From contig NC_053421.1 in the NCBI RefSeq assembly GCF_016859285.1, positions 6,524,501-6,588,500 on the forward strand: a stretch of 64,000 bases of DNA, in the 5' to 3' direction. Below are positions 1 through 47,100 of this stretch, piece by piece; position 1 is the first letter of the stretch, and every line of letters starts with the position of its first letter. This stretch comes from Xiphias gladius. Lineage: Eukaryota > Chordata > Actinopteri > Istiophoriformes > Xiphiidae. The notes under the pieces were generated by a model. The model had not been told where the DNA came from. It worked only from the letters and a program-made list of their open reading frames with translations, and ran no database searches. The position numbers were made by a program, and so were the translations under genes.

Positions 1-3000
1 TGCGACCATGTCCCCGGAACACGGCCGCTGTCGTCGCCATCATCCTCAGCTGTCCTGGCTTATGTCGCCAGAGCATTTCAGGGCCATGGAATCACGGGGC
101 CAGGAGTCCCACAGTGTGAAGGGGCTAGAAACCCCGCTGCGCCCGGGTGCTGTCTCGTGGATATTGGATTAAAGCGACTTGAAATGTTAAATGTTAGACG
201 TCTAGTGTGAAGCAGTCAATAGTACCCTGCAAAAAATGCCAGGGTTTGTGCGCCTTTCTGCGATTATAAAAATCTCGAATACAGCTGAGGAAAATGTAGA
301 CTTAGCCAGATGTTTTCAAGCTCTGCAGTAGAGAGGCAAACGATGGCTGTCACAACTCCCAGCACTTTTAGGAGCTGAGAATTCATTTGGTCTGTAATTT
401 TCTTTCACCCTCAACACATTATAACACATTTAATTTTACTCTGGGCATTTCTAACTTGTTGCAAACACTCGCTACATCACTGCAAAGATACTGTACCATT
501 ACATGCAGTTCACAGCTCTTTACATTAACGTTGCTAGTAAACAGTTAGACAAGGTTATTTAGTTAAGTATGAAGACATGTTTCATGGATTTTAAGAATAA
601 GTCATTTATATCTCCTCCTCAGGGACTCACAAATCTACAATCAACAACATGCTACTCACTAAAATGCTGTTTAAAATTGAAAGAGGTCCCTCTAAAATAC
701 TGCAGTCCTTCCCCCTTTGATTTTATAGCAGGAATGTTGAGGGGCCGAGAAGCACATGTAACGTCTTCAAGAGTTGCTTTAATCACAAATGACTTCCTCC
801 CCAGAGACTGTTGATTCCCCGGGCCCTTTTGAAGCCACATCAGAGGAAATGGTGGGGAGCTCCACCGCCACAAGCAGGGATTCTGAAGACTTCACCACAC
901 TGACACACAGTTTATCTATATCACAGGCGTTTAATATTTTCGCCCCCAAAAAGTCACTCCGTACTTTGTACTTCAAGTATCTACAGTAGAGGCTAAGCTG
1001 CCTGGCACGATTAATGAGTGGTGACTGTTATCAACACAGATGTTTTATCAGTGTTTTTCTATCTATTATTCAGCTTGTTGTGATAAGGAACAATGATTGA
1101 TGTGACTATATCACGTGTGTCATAGGTTCAGCTAAACAGGGTTACTGAGCAGCGCCCTCCATCTTTCAAAGCTGACATTCCTTCACCAGCTGTTCAACCC
1201 TCAGTCCATCTATATCATATTCCAGTGTACCATGGCTCTGCTAGCTGTCCCAGACACAGAGACTTGTAAATATTCAATGCCGTTTCACCGAACAAGATCT
1301 CTCTCGCCGCTGCTGTCACCATCTGTGAGAGAGGGAAAGAGTAGACGGACGGAAAAAAAGAACAGATTTCACCACTGCCACCTCTTTCACTGACAAGCAA
1401 GCTTTCAGACAAGCTGGTTAGGCACATCACAATGTGGTCCGTTGCGGGTGGCACAGTAATCAAGGCTTCTGTCCATTTATGATCACATGGACAATCAGAA
1501 ATCAATATCACAATAGTCCTGTATCACAAATCTAACTAACAACTAATGCCCTGTGTAGTCTTCTGTATGGGCTAATAATGTGCAGTTAGCGTAAATCAGC
1601 ATTCACTGCCCAAAAACAACCTGGCTTATTCTACTCTTTGTCAGAATGGCGAGACAAACATTTCAATTAGGCATTCATCTAAAATGCAGATGACAAGATA
1701 ATGAACTGCAAAATAACTGATTGTACAACCAACCCAAGTCACCTATGCTGACATCAGGTCGATTGTGAACTACTCGCAGATGTTTACTTGGCCAACCTGC
1801 AATTCAGCTCCCCACAGAACTGTAAAATAATCCTTTCATCTCGTCTCAGCTAAAAGCCAATCCCTGCTTACGCTTGCCCCTGCTGACCCCTGCCGGCTCC
1901 TAAAAGCCCCTGTCAGTCTTGAGACACTGGAGAAAAAGGGAACAGACTGTGTGTATGACACTATACGGTTCTATGTGTATAACTAGTCTATGACTAGTGA
2001 ACTAACCCACCTCCTTTTACAGCCTTCATACCCCCTGCTGGTCATTCCCATGCTGGCTCTCCATTCCTCTGACTGACCCTTTCATCTGAACTTCTATATC
2101 CTGCCGTAAACACTTACTCTGCTCCGCTGCTGGAGACAAGTAAGTAAGAAATTTCTTAGATTTTCAACTCATTCTGAAGGCGTATCTGCAAAACTATCTT
2201 AGATATGGCAGTTCTGCTAAGCAAAGATATAGTGAAATGATTACGTGCTGCCAAAGGAGCCACATATGTTCCTTTGGACTGGGATCAAATGTTTACTCCT
2301 GCATATTCCTCTGAGCTTTGCAGCTGTAGCTCAGTATACACATCTAGAGGGCATTTGAATTGGAAAAAACTGTGACATTAAATTCATTTTTGAACCACAT
2401 TTTGAACAACAGTGTTCATGGTCTGTACGGAGAGTTGACCTTGAGTGCCAGGAGGCCAGGCCACCACGAGGTAGGTAAGTAGTGGGCATTGCCTCAGAGG
2501 CACATTCCATGGCCTCTCTGCCAATGCCCCATCACCATCCATCGCCAGCCTGCTGCCACTGTTATTACTCAACACCATCTGTACAACACGGTAACCGATC
2601 TCTAGCTATTATCTACTAGGGAACAATAGCAGCCTGTACAACTGGAGGGAGCAACAGAACAGAGGTCTCTCCCAGTGTTTTTGCTGCTCTGTTGTTTCAA
2701 TGGAATCTGCTGGTATGTACCTTCCTCCAGTGTGGGCAATACACTGTTTAGTTACTGTTTGACAGTCAACAGCTAAACGAACACATTACACCTGAGACAA
2801 CTTTGGAAAGTCTATGTTATACATGGACAACGACAATGATATGACCCCTCTGATATCTTCATCTAGCTCTCTTTACGATGCTTAAGTTGTTTAGTTAGGT
2901 GCGATACCATCAGATCAGTCATGATAGCTTTCCCTTTCTGATCTATATTTTTTTACACCTCACGTGGACTACATGTCAACATTGGATTTGGATTCTTTGG

Positions 3001-4386
3001 ATAGGGTGTGTGATTTCATTGATCAAAGTTGTTGCAACTAAGTCTGGTTAGGTAAGCTACTCCCTTCATCTGCTTGTTTGAGTTATTATCATTACAAAAC
3101 AATATTAATCTACAGTATTAGTCCAGGTTAGCTTTGCTGGCTCATGACCACCTGTATGTTTAAAGTAAGGTCTACTTTTAATGCCAATATTATGCTTGAA
3201 GGGGTACTCAAAATTAAAAAAAAAAAAAAAAACAGTCAAAAGATGTGTAGCAGTGGGCTAAAAAATACTGGATGCTACAACTTCCATAGTGCAAAAGGAT
3301 GTCGTTTTTCGCTACACCCTCCCTGGATGGTAAGCACCCACGTCATTCAGTGCAGTAATACAGGTTTTCAGTTAAAAATTAAGTCTCAAGCCCAAACCTA
3401 TATAGCCTATTTTATTCCTTGAGTCCTGTTTAAGCTTTATCCCTTTAATTACCCCCCCCCCCCCCAACACTCTTTGTATATCTTTTTGAGAAAACATTTT
3501 TTACCCTTTTAAAAACAGCATTTTTTTTTTTTAAATGAGCTCACGTTTTTTCAGTGTTTATTTCAGCATAACATGATAGACTCACAGGCAAGCTTGATCA
3601 GGACTTTTTTGATTTTTTTTCATGTCAGTGCGGCTGCTGTATGTGTACATATACATATCATTGCATTTCATGAACAATGTTTGTGGTCTGACACAGTTCC
3701 AAGAAACGCAGAAAAGGATTTGCTAACCACTTTGTCCTCCTGTTGCAATTCCATGAGAGCAGGAATGCAGCAGAAAGAGAAGAGGGAGACGGGGGGGGTA
3801 TAGAGAGAAAGAGATTGTGAGAGATATTAGTAGGTCCTGGTAACATTTTCACATACTCCAACAGCAAAGGATTGGATAGCATCATAAAAAAACACTCAAG
3901 CTCATGATTGAAATTTAAGCGGTCTAACACTAAAAGCTCTGTCTTAGTCTGAGGGGAGGATTTGACAGAGGTTAGTTAGGCACTGGAGTGCCACATCATA
4001 CACAAGCAGCCATCAGGTTCCTTTATGGGAAAAGAAAGAGGAACAGTTCCCTCCAGTGGTGAAATTGAACAACTGTAAATTACAGTAAACATTGAAAGGA
4101 AATCTACAGCTGTGAATCAGTACATCAGAGTGAACAGAATTTGAACCCAAGCATGCAGAGAGTCTCTGACTGGAGCTGAAGGTGATAATCTGAAAAACAG
4201 GAGTTGCCATTAGAGACACTGGTGGCTCAGTTCACAGATTATGATGTCACTGCAGTGTTTCGAAAACTTGGATTTCAAGTAGTAGCGTAGGGAGAAATTT
4301 GCCCGAGGGTGGGACATCTGTATGTGTATACATGTGTGTATGTGTCCTTATAAATGCTGAGTACTGAGCATGTGAGCCAGCGTTAC
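1..4386. other. RIMS2 intron (downstream of the zinc-finger exon), no exon recognised
   Basis: I looked for the expected next RIMS2 exon (MWVCNLCRKQQ) on the minus strand and did not find it, so this stretch is treated as intron. The first ~170 bases are GC-rich with short open stretches on both strands that I could not assign. The rest is AT-rich and holds only homopolymers (poly-A near 3,216-3,232, poly-C 3,452-3,465, poly-T near 3,522). No RNA gene or complete transposon was seen. Confidence 0.5.
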
Positions 4387-37666
<33,280 letters not shown>

Positions 37667-38470
37667 CTTTTACACACAGTGGCTAAAAAACCAGAGAAGC
37701 ACCATCAACCAGCAGCATTTACGGGCGATATTTACATGTATTTTTTTCTTTTTCTTTTCTGTTACATCTCATGCGGTCAAAATTCAAATTGGCGGTCGGG
37801 CTTGCTGGCGGCGCCGTGGCTTACGCACGGCATGACATCCTGGTTAGGGGTGCCATGCAGACATCACACTGCGCTGCAGAAATCAGCGGCAAAATATTAA
37901 TTACAGGCTCCATCCTCAGCTATTAAATTGCTCACGACAGGGCTCTCGTACGCGCCGCAGTCGACTGAGCGCTGCCTGCAAACGCGGGACTCGCGACGGT
38001 CGAGCCGCTGCAGCTGGAAACGCCGAATCTACACATGAAATTCTGGGGGAGAGAAAGCACTGGAGACTAGAAATAGATTGCCCTTAAAAGAAGCGCGAGT
38101 GCACGGGCTGCAGGCTACAACCTTCAGGTATTCCAAACACAAGCCATCCATCCGGGGATAAAAGAAAAGTAGAAAAACACAGAGGATTTAAAAAAAACAA
38201 AAACCAAAAAAAAAACAACAACAACAAAAAACTCTTGCCTTTTATTTTGCAGTCATGTTAAATCCTGTCTAACCCATCGCTGCCATTCTTTAGAAAGGTT
38301 TCACTCGCATGCTGGAATAAAAGATGCCCGGTCCGTCCTCGTTTGTTTTCTCGTTTGGAGTCCTTCACCCTCCTCTGTCGCTCCGGTTAGCTCGCTTTCC
38401 TCCAGGTTGGTAATTCTTGGAGATTTCTTAAATGCACAAAAATGGATGCAATGAGGGGGAGAAAAGGGGG

Positions 38471-38529
38471 AGCGAGAGAGTGAGAGAGAGAGAGAGAGAG
38501 AGAGGGGAGAGAGAGAGAGAGGGGGGGGG
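38471..38529. repeat. GA tract followed by poly-G
   Basis: Purine-only run of GA dinucleotides ending in nine or more G, upstream of RIMS2 exon 1. Similar GA tracts are common in fish promoters. Confidence 0.85.
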
Positions 38530-38900
38530 TCCAGATAGGAAGAAGAGGCGGAGCGATGGAAACACGTAGAAGAATAAAGCCGAGAGGACGCGCTGGATGT
38601 TCATTGACAGCAGGCAGACAGCGGCCGCGAAAACGCGGACCGGAGGGGCTGCGTGCTGCTGGAGCGGCGCGCTGCGAGCGGGACGGGCCTCGTGCATGTT
38701 CCATGGCCAGGTCACGAGCACCTCGGGGGGGGGGGGACAAACACAGAACCGGACCGGGGACAATGACTGCACCTGCAGGTGTGGCCGCGGCTCCACTCAG
38801 CGCTCGCTTTCGTGCCCTCGTGTTGTTAAGCGCTTGGCTTTGGTGCCAGATGACAGGAGACGCTCTGTGATGACAAGTGGCTCCACAAGCCCGGACAGCT

Positions 38901-40009
38901 CTGGAGACATACTGCACTTGTGAAACATAAACCTTTTCACTTGACTGTTTAGCAGAAAAATTACTAAATAAATAAATGAATAATAAAAAAAATCAGTCTA
39001 GCTTTTATAATGTAAATATTTAATCATTTTCCTATTTTACAATGAATATCTTAGGGACACAACAAGATATTTGAAGAGTTCACAGTGGGCTCTGGGGACT
39101 TTTAATGGACCCTTTTGACTATTTTGACATGTTATAGGCTAAAAGATCGATCTGTTAATTGAGAAAATAACTGGCAGATTAATTTATAATGAAAATAATC
39201 ATTAACGTAATCATAACCTATTACCAATCAACAGCAGAAGAATTTGGTCAATATAAATACCTGGACTCCTTGGCTCACAGCGAAAACCAGAAAGGCATTA
39301 AAAGCTGAATTGAAGACCACAGGTATCGCATTTAACTGTATTAAACAGTTATTAGTAAAACTGAAATACACTTTTTTTAGCAGCTGTAGACATCCATCAA
39401 TCAGTCTTTGATTACACGATCGTGTTTGTGTCAACCCCCCTTGCAAACCCTTTCCATAGACACTCATGAAGTGACTTCACCCCCATCTTGTATTTCTCGG
39501 CTCTGACCCCTATCCCCAACACTTTCCCTACGACAGCCCTGGCTCTGTCTCAGGAGGCAGTGTTGATAGGATTTGAACGACAACATTAAGAGGATAGAGC
39601 CTCTACCTCATTAGGGCTGTAAGTTAATCAGAAACAGTGCAGTGACCTGCTGCAACAAGTCAAACACCAAGAGGGAAGTTGGCGTGAAGTTTTCACAGCA
39701 AAAATTTGTTTAGAAGTTTGTTAGAAATACACATCAGCAAACAGAGCGTCAGTTCCATACAGACAGATTTTTTGATTTCATTTCTATAAAAATGTTACTC
39801 AGCCCATAGGGAATTAGACCTTCCGGAAACAAAGGAAAAATGGAAAAACTGGTGGAAAAGAAAAAAAAAACAAAAACAAAACATTTGCTAAATGCTCTCT
39901 TTTAGGCTGGTTATTTTCAAAACCTCTGGAATTAATGTCCAGTTCAATGGCTAGGACTAAAACTGAAAATTGTCACTGCATTAGAAAGAGTAAAATAAAA
40001 ATAAGCCCC

Positions 40010-40052
<43 letters not shown>

Positions 40053-40529
40053 CAAAAGTTTCTTAAGGCGTCAGTTTGCTTTAATAAAAACTTGTCGGAT
40101 TGTCTAACATTGGCAAGTTTTCTAACTGTGCGTGGCAGAAAGGAAGGGAAGGTTTCAACTTCATTCTCAAGTGCTCTTTTGTCACTTTTTGTGTACCACT
40201 GAGTGCAACACCATGAGCCACTGGATCATGGTGACTGTCCAAAAGTGTGTGCCGTTAGTTCCATTTGTACGATTTAATCACACTGGAATTACAAAAGATG
40301 CAGATGTCTTGGAGAACGATCATTGATACAGCCAGGAGGACGTTAGGACAGCAGGCTTTTTGACCCACATTCGAATGTGACTATTAAGAAAAGATATGAC
40401 CACTTTTGCCTTTAGACATATCCGGACGGCACATCATAAGACCTGGTTTGTTTTAAGCATTGGTTTTAATAATGACTTACAGCATATTTCTTGAACTTCA
40501 TTCATGGAAAAAAACAAACAAACCCAAAC
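38901..40529. other. Intergenic DNA between DCAF13 3' end and RIMS2 promoter
   Basis: AT-rich, with an AT dinucleotide run at 40,013-40,048. No gene seen. Confidence 0.5.
40013..40048. repeat. AT microsatellite
   Basis: Eighteen perfect AT units. Confidence 0.95.
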
Positions 40530-40535
40530 TTTATT
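40530..40535 (-). terminator. dcaf13: Candidate DCAF13 poly(A) signal
   Basis: TTTATT on plus, giving AATAAA on minus, about 490 nt downstream of the DCAF13 stop codon. It is the first clear canonical signal I saw in that UTR, apart from AAATAAAC overlapping the stop codon itself. Confidence 0.5.
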
Positions 40536-41024
40536 TAATGAAACATGAGGAACATTAATTGTTGCAAGTATGATGCAAATAGGTACAAAGTAAAGGGACA
40601 TTCTCTAAATATTGGATCAGTTTAATGTCCTTAATTTCCTAAATTGTTCCGGTAGCGATGGAAAATGCAAACTGGCTTGAAGCAAAATACTTGAATAGTC
40701 ACTCAACCTGGAAGTTAGAACAAACCCTGACTAAAAAGAATCCTAAGAATGAAATGACATGAATGAAAAAGCAGAGCTGATCTTTTCCTAGTGGCAAAAG
40801 GTGAACGCCTGATCGCAAGATTTGTTGTTCTTGTATGCATTTACAGTCTGTGTCCTTTTATAGAGAATGACGTACAACTTGTTAAAAAAGTCCTTCCCAC
40901 AATTAACAAGTTGCGGCGTTTTTTTATTCTTGAGTTAGAACAGTCTGAACAAGTCCCATATGACTGTGATCTTGGGCTCCACCTCATCTCCTGATGGCAG
41001 ACCCTGGGTCTTCTCCAGCTCTGT

Positions 41025-41112
41025 TTATTTCACCACAGTGACAACATGCTTCTCCTTCTCAGACACCACAGGAACCGTTCCTGGTTTGCTGTGCTTGCGG
41101 ACATTCCTCTCC
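41025..41112 (-). CDS. dcaf13: DCAF13 exon 11 (stop)
   Basis: (K)ERNVRKHSKPGTVPVV to EKEKHVVTVVK; TAA at 41,027-41,025. Confidence 0.96.
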
Positions 41113-44100
41113 CTGAAAAACAAAGACGGAGAGCCATGAATAATTCAGTCTGCTAGTGAGACTATTCAGGAAAAAATGGGGGGAGAGGGAGGGAGAGGTA
41201 AGTAAACACAAAGGAGGAGGGAGGAAGGGATTGAATATGCGACTATTGACCTAACACCTACGTCACCGACCGCACTAATGTACCCTGAAAATAATGCATA
41301 AAGCATAGATAGTAAATCATTCACAAGTCCAAACACACGTCTGACATATTACAGTCTTGCCAGTAATTACGAAAAAGAGCCGCAGACCAAGCTATGAATC
41401 ACTGGACGACAGGGCAAACTGGGACAATCAGTCCACCATGCAAGCTGTAAATGCGTATGTAAGGCCTATTGAGAACATGTCGTGGGGGGGGGGGGGGAGT
41501 CCCATCTGTGAGATTTTCCATTAGGCTGGTGTGACTGCATAGGTCAGACCTATCGTGGCAGCAACCCAAGACACCATCACCTCTACATGAACACAGAGGG
41601 AATTTCATGCTATTCTTATAGCTATTAGCAAGCTCAATTCCCTTTCCCGACAGCTGAATTAGCGTTGAAAGGGGAAAATAATGAATACGTACTTCCTACG
41701 GCGAGCCTCTTTCATAATCCTCAGCTCCTTGGTCTGGTGGTAGATGTTCTTGGGTAGATGTCGGTGATTAGCGATGCGTCGGATCTGCGGGTAGTGCTGG
41801 AACTTCTCCTTCAACTTCTTACTGTAATTGGCAGCCTCTCTCTCCCTGGGCGCCAGCTAAATTACACCGGAGAGGAAGATATGACGTAAAATTAAACAAA
41901 AAGAGAAAATTATAGAAAGATAAGGAGAGAAAAGAGGAGAGTGGATTGAGAGACAGAAAAAGACAAAGTGTGGAGATGAAATACATGATGTGGTGAAGAG
42001 AAAATAAATGAGACAAGAGGTGGGCCAAAATGGCACAGGAATGTTTTAGACTACATGACATGCTGCTCGTCACACAACACTTTCCCTAAAAAACTCAAGT
42101 TTTACAGTCATACAGCAGTCTCATCACCTGTTTTTTAAGAAAGAAGTTCTCCAAACTAAATAGCACAATAGTTCCAATAATGACCCATAAGAAACATTTT
42201 TTGATCTGACACCCTTGTCTGCAATTACAAACATGTCATGTATGACTGTTTTCTGATCTACCATTGTTATGGTTCAGGTTTGGTTAGGCAGCTAGAATGA
42301 TTGGATTAAGTTCAAGAAAACACTGAGGTTTTGATTAACACTTTGTTACATTGAGATTCAAAGTTCATTCTTGACCTTGCAGTCAACATAATAATGTTAG
42401 CTTAACTTCTATCTCTCAATCATTTCATGTGATCTTCATGGACACAATGAGTTGGCCCAGTTTTCATGGAATTATTATTTTAAAAACAAAAACAAACGAA
42501 CAAAAATATTCAGCACTTAAAGGACTTCTCATCCATGTTGGCTTAAAAATTCAGACTTAAAGCTACCTTACTGGGCAAATTCCATCAGCTGAGGATCACA
42601 TGATGTGCTCAAAAACCCCAGAAAAGTCACTAAATAGACCCTGTGGTGAGGCTGTGTTATCAAATACTTGGTTAAGTTTAGGAAATTAAAAGAACACAAT
42701 GACTGCTGGTAGGAAGCAGGCTGGAAACAGTGTTCCTCCATAACAAAGTCACATTGCTTTTCTAGCTAAACTGACTATTCACAGTACTTGTGGTATCTCC
42801 ATAGCGCCAACGTGTAGTTACATTTTTGAGATGATGCACACTGGCTACAGTGTAGATAGAGCACCTGGCCAAGAAATAGTCTGGCATACAACCCCCATAA
42901 TGCTGCAAATTTGTTGTTTTTACACTTTGATTTAGTAAAGATTTAACAAACAAGATATAATGCATTAGTGAACTCAACAAGTGCCAGCAGGTGGATTTTA
43001 TTACCTTTGGACAGAGCCAGGCTAGCTGCTTCCCCCAGTTCCCAGTCTTTGTGCTAAGCTAACAGACTGCTGGCTGTAGTTTCAAATTTTCCATTAATTT
43101 ATGAGAGTGGTATAAATCTTTCCATCTTATTCTCAGCAAGTGTATTTCCAAAAATGCTGCTTCTGAGACACCAGTCATAATTGACATGGCCACAAGACGT
43201 CCTTTTCAGGTAGACACACATCGTTTTAGACATTTGACCAAAAGGCCAATTCTGTCATTTTTCTAATGTGAACAGTCCTTTTCTAAGGCTTCTACTGAAG
43301 ATAAGAGCAGAGTGGATGACCTTTGCTGACTCTGTATTATTGTAACTCCCCCTGGAGATGAGTCAGTGGCCTCATTACAGGTATTTAACTTGTAAAGTTG
43401 AGTAGAACCAGTGTGAATTATATCATTTATAGCATCTTGGGTTTCCATGGTACGATAAGTGTTATCTCAGGTGTTTTTCTTAAATATCTTAATTCCTGTA
43501 ATGATGAATATTTCCAGTAAACAACTGTAAATCTGGAGTTTGTTGCTGACAACAAGATTCATCAATTATTATACTTTTGCTACTAAAGAAACACATACAA
43601 GTTTAAAAAGATGTAGTTTGCTTCAGCTCAAGTGCTATTTTGTTAATTACTGACATAACCATATGGTGTATTACATCATAAACTGTTGGTCACTACAGTA
43701 AGCGGTAACTTCAGCTTGACAACATCCTCATTCAAAACTCAATCAATGTCCGTCAAAAACTGAAAACACCAGCTCAACAACATCCCTCCCTCTTCGACTC
43801 TTGTAAAAACCACCAGATACTCGGACTCCTGGCTGAGGCCACCCTACTCAGAGGCTTTCATTCTAATTAAAAGCAATGATTTGTCTCAAATTCAATTTGT
43901 TGGAGAAGACCTGTTGGATGCCGATCCTGTTGGTCTAAACTAAATCCCCTGGATACACACAGTTAGCCTGCTAAACACAGTGTTTGTATAATCTCATCAG
44001 GATGGATATGAGAGAGCAGAAGATAATGCTTCATTTTGACTTTGTTTGGAAAAATCATATTTAGTGACACGTACCGAGTCAGTGGATTCAATGTGTTGAA

Positions 44101-47100
44101 AACGCAACACAGGTGTTACTTTCAGGTGTTCTCTTGCAAGCAGCACAATGCACGACGGTCACAAAAAGGCTGCCGAAGATGATTGAGTGCAACATAGAGA
44201 CAGCAATTAGTTAAGCAGCTGCACAGGGAGACTGTGTAAACATTACTGGATTTTTATTGCTGAAATTGAAGACGGGAAACTACTTTTTCATCTTTTCTAT
44301 CCAAAATTTGACTGGGCAACAACAAGGTGCCAGTTGTAACTGTAATACAACAACATAACCAACATGTCTTTTTGGCACTTTGGGTCTGGATGAAAAAAAA
44401 AAAGCATGAGCCGATCATTTAACTGCAGGTGTAGACTTGAGACTTGACAGATTGCAGGCAGTTTTGTCAGGTAAAATACCGCCACAAACAGGGCAGCATG
44501 CATCGAGAGAAGGTGTCACTGTCACTTTTATTGTAAACGTACTTCAGATGCTTTCTGTGTAGGATCAAAATTATAATAAATAATAATAATAATAATGATT
44601 ATTATTATTAATCTGTTGCCCTTTGCAGTACTGGGCAAAGAACACAAACAAATGATTAAACAGGTTGTAAACAAGCTAACAGTGTTGATAGATTACTCAA
44701 ACCCCTTTATTTGGAGGTAAAATCAAAAGTGACAACACCTGAAATGACAGTAATATACCGTTGCACAGAAAAACAATGTGTGCATACAACTATTGCAAGT
44801 GTGGTAGGTCACAGTTTTTATGGTATGATGGATGGTAACAACAGAAAGTTTGGGTCACAATTTTCTGTTCACGTTCTTTTTCTCTTCTTCACAGGTTTGT
44901 GTAAAAGCTGAAGGATCGTCAAACTGGTTGTGTCTCACACCCTGTCCGCAAAGGACGCATTTTTGTAGGTATGATTTTAGTCATTCACCTCACACATTTG
45001 ATGGAACTGATCCTCTTCTATTTGAATCAATACAGCTGTAAACAAAGGCTGCATAACGGCTTCTGTTTCACTCTTGCTTGACACATTTAAGCACGACCTG
45101 AGGCATTTTTTCAGACATCAAGTCTATTTTATTCAATTTTTGCACGTTACTACAGTGATTGGGTACTGGGCTCTGAACGCTGCCAAATTGTGGGTGACCA
45201 CACAGTACTACTGTGGCTGACAAATCCTACGTAGACACTGTTGGAGAACTGAGCTGTTGTTGCTGCACTGTTTTCACTATACAGCCTATGTAGACAGGGT
45301 GTTACCCTCTCTGAATTCTTTTTAGCAATGTCACCATGTTCTCTGGTGTCAGTAATCAACTTGGTAAGTACAATGTTACCATAACCAAGAAAAAAAAAAA
45401 AAACTGACTAACCTTCAAAAATAAGATCCAATTTGTAATAAAACCACAATCATCCTTGCTACATAATCTATTTTATCAGACTGTACATACCTTACTACAT
45501 CTATTTATTCTGACACAGCACATCAAAGTCAAACAATTAATGTTTCAAAAAGATTCAGTTGACTTTCCCACCTTAAATAAACAGTAGTGATTAGTCAATG
45601 TTTCCAGAACGGAGGAAATACATTTTGATGAACAGAAAATAAATTGGAGCTGATTGATTCAACATGTTTTAGGTCTTGGCCTAAAACAGAAAGAGTCTAA
45701 TTTACACTGGAGTCAAAGGCTCCTGTGTGCAAATTTTTGAGGAAAAAAAAAAAAAAGAGTGATGTGCAGCAGCTGATAGAAAAGTCCCCATCAGTTCAGT
45801 GTGATGGCTTCAGACACAGACAAAGCCTTGATTCAGCATTTCAGCATTTCTTGATAATTGAAGACCCTCTCAGTACAACTGGATTGTTAATGCTTCATTA
45901 TGTTCAGAGTAGCCCGCTTTAAGTGATTGGCTGATTTAAACTGCTGATAGGAGCAGCCCTTGTCTGATCTCTTTAAGTGCAAAGCTTGCGAATAAATCTT
46001 CTCTTACACAGTGACAGTTAAACAAGTGCCAAAAGCGGGCCAATTTTCCACTCTGAAGCTGCATTAAGAGAATAAGCAAGAGTGAATCCGATTAGGAATG
46101 AAAGATGGCTGTTGGAGATGGCACACAAGATGCCACTGATCTTTATTACTGAGCCATAACCGGGATTTGGGGCACTGGAGCACTTCCCGGCATTTTATTG
46201 GAGCGTTATTTGACAGTTGAGCAGAACACAACATTAAGGCCATTGGTTCTGCAAACACAGCCTAAATGATCTAATACAATACACCGGGCACTCACTAACA
46301 AAGATATTAAAAGTCAGTGGAGATTTGTCTAGAAAAGGCTGCAGTCTTTTATCTGAATCTTTTGTTAGTGGTTTGTCAAACAACTGCACATGCTTTTGAG
46401 TTTTTTTGGACTTCCACCTGCCACAAGAGCTGCTGTGCCAATTGGTACATTGTACTTATTGAGAGTGATTCTACCCTAAGTCAGCATCCATCAGGGCATT
46501 TGGCAACAATAGTGCTGTAGCTCCTGGCATATGCATCCACTCTTACCCTGCTGAGATGGGCACGGGGCCATGGCTGTGTTCAAAAATGAAGCTAATTCAT
46601 AAAACAAGATCAGGTAACACACCGAAGGGAGATACAGTATACAGTATGTTTGAAGGTAGAGGAAAATACAACTATTAATTGGTCGCAGACATTATGATGA
46701 GGAATTATAAAGAAGCAAGTTGCCTTTAGTATGAAATCATAAAAGCAAGAATGATATAGAGAAGACGAGGAAGGACTCACCACTCCTAGTTTCTCAGCTG
46801 CGTTGGCTTTCCACAGCCGGATGTTCATTTCATCAGACCCGCTCAAGATGTACTTGCTGTCTGCCGACCACTTAATGCAGATGACATGCTGCATGCGTTT
46901 GGTGTGGTAGACTTCCCTGCATTTCAAAAAACAAATAAACAAAGCAAATAAGAAAATACAATGCCTTTGTTAGCTGTTAGAAAAACAGCTAAAACAAGTA
47001 CTTATACAGAATCAAGTGTTCCAATACACGAGACTACCAATATCCACACCGATCAGGAATACTCTGCTGCTATAGCACTCATGACAATATTGTGTTGGGT

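Noticed and set aside
1..170. GC-rich patch at the left edge as a RIMS2 exon
   Set aside because: None of the frames matched RIM text and no convincing splice sites were found; could not be assigned.
38387..38923. Up to 176-codon frames on both strands upstream of RIMS2
   Set aside because: CpG-rich low-stop composition; no homology recognised and several overlapping frames equally open.
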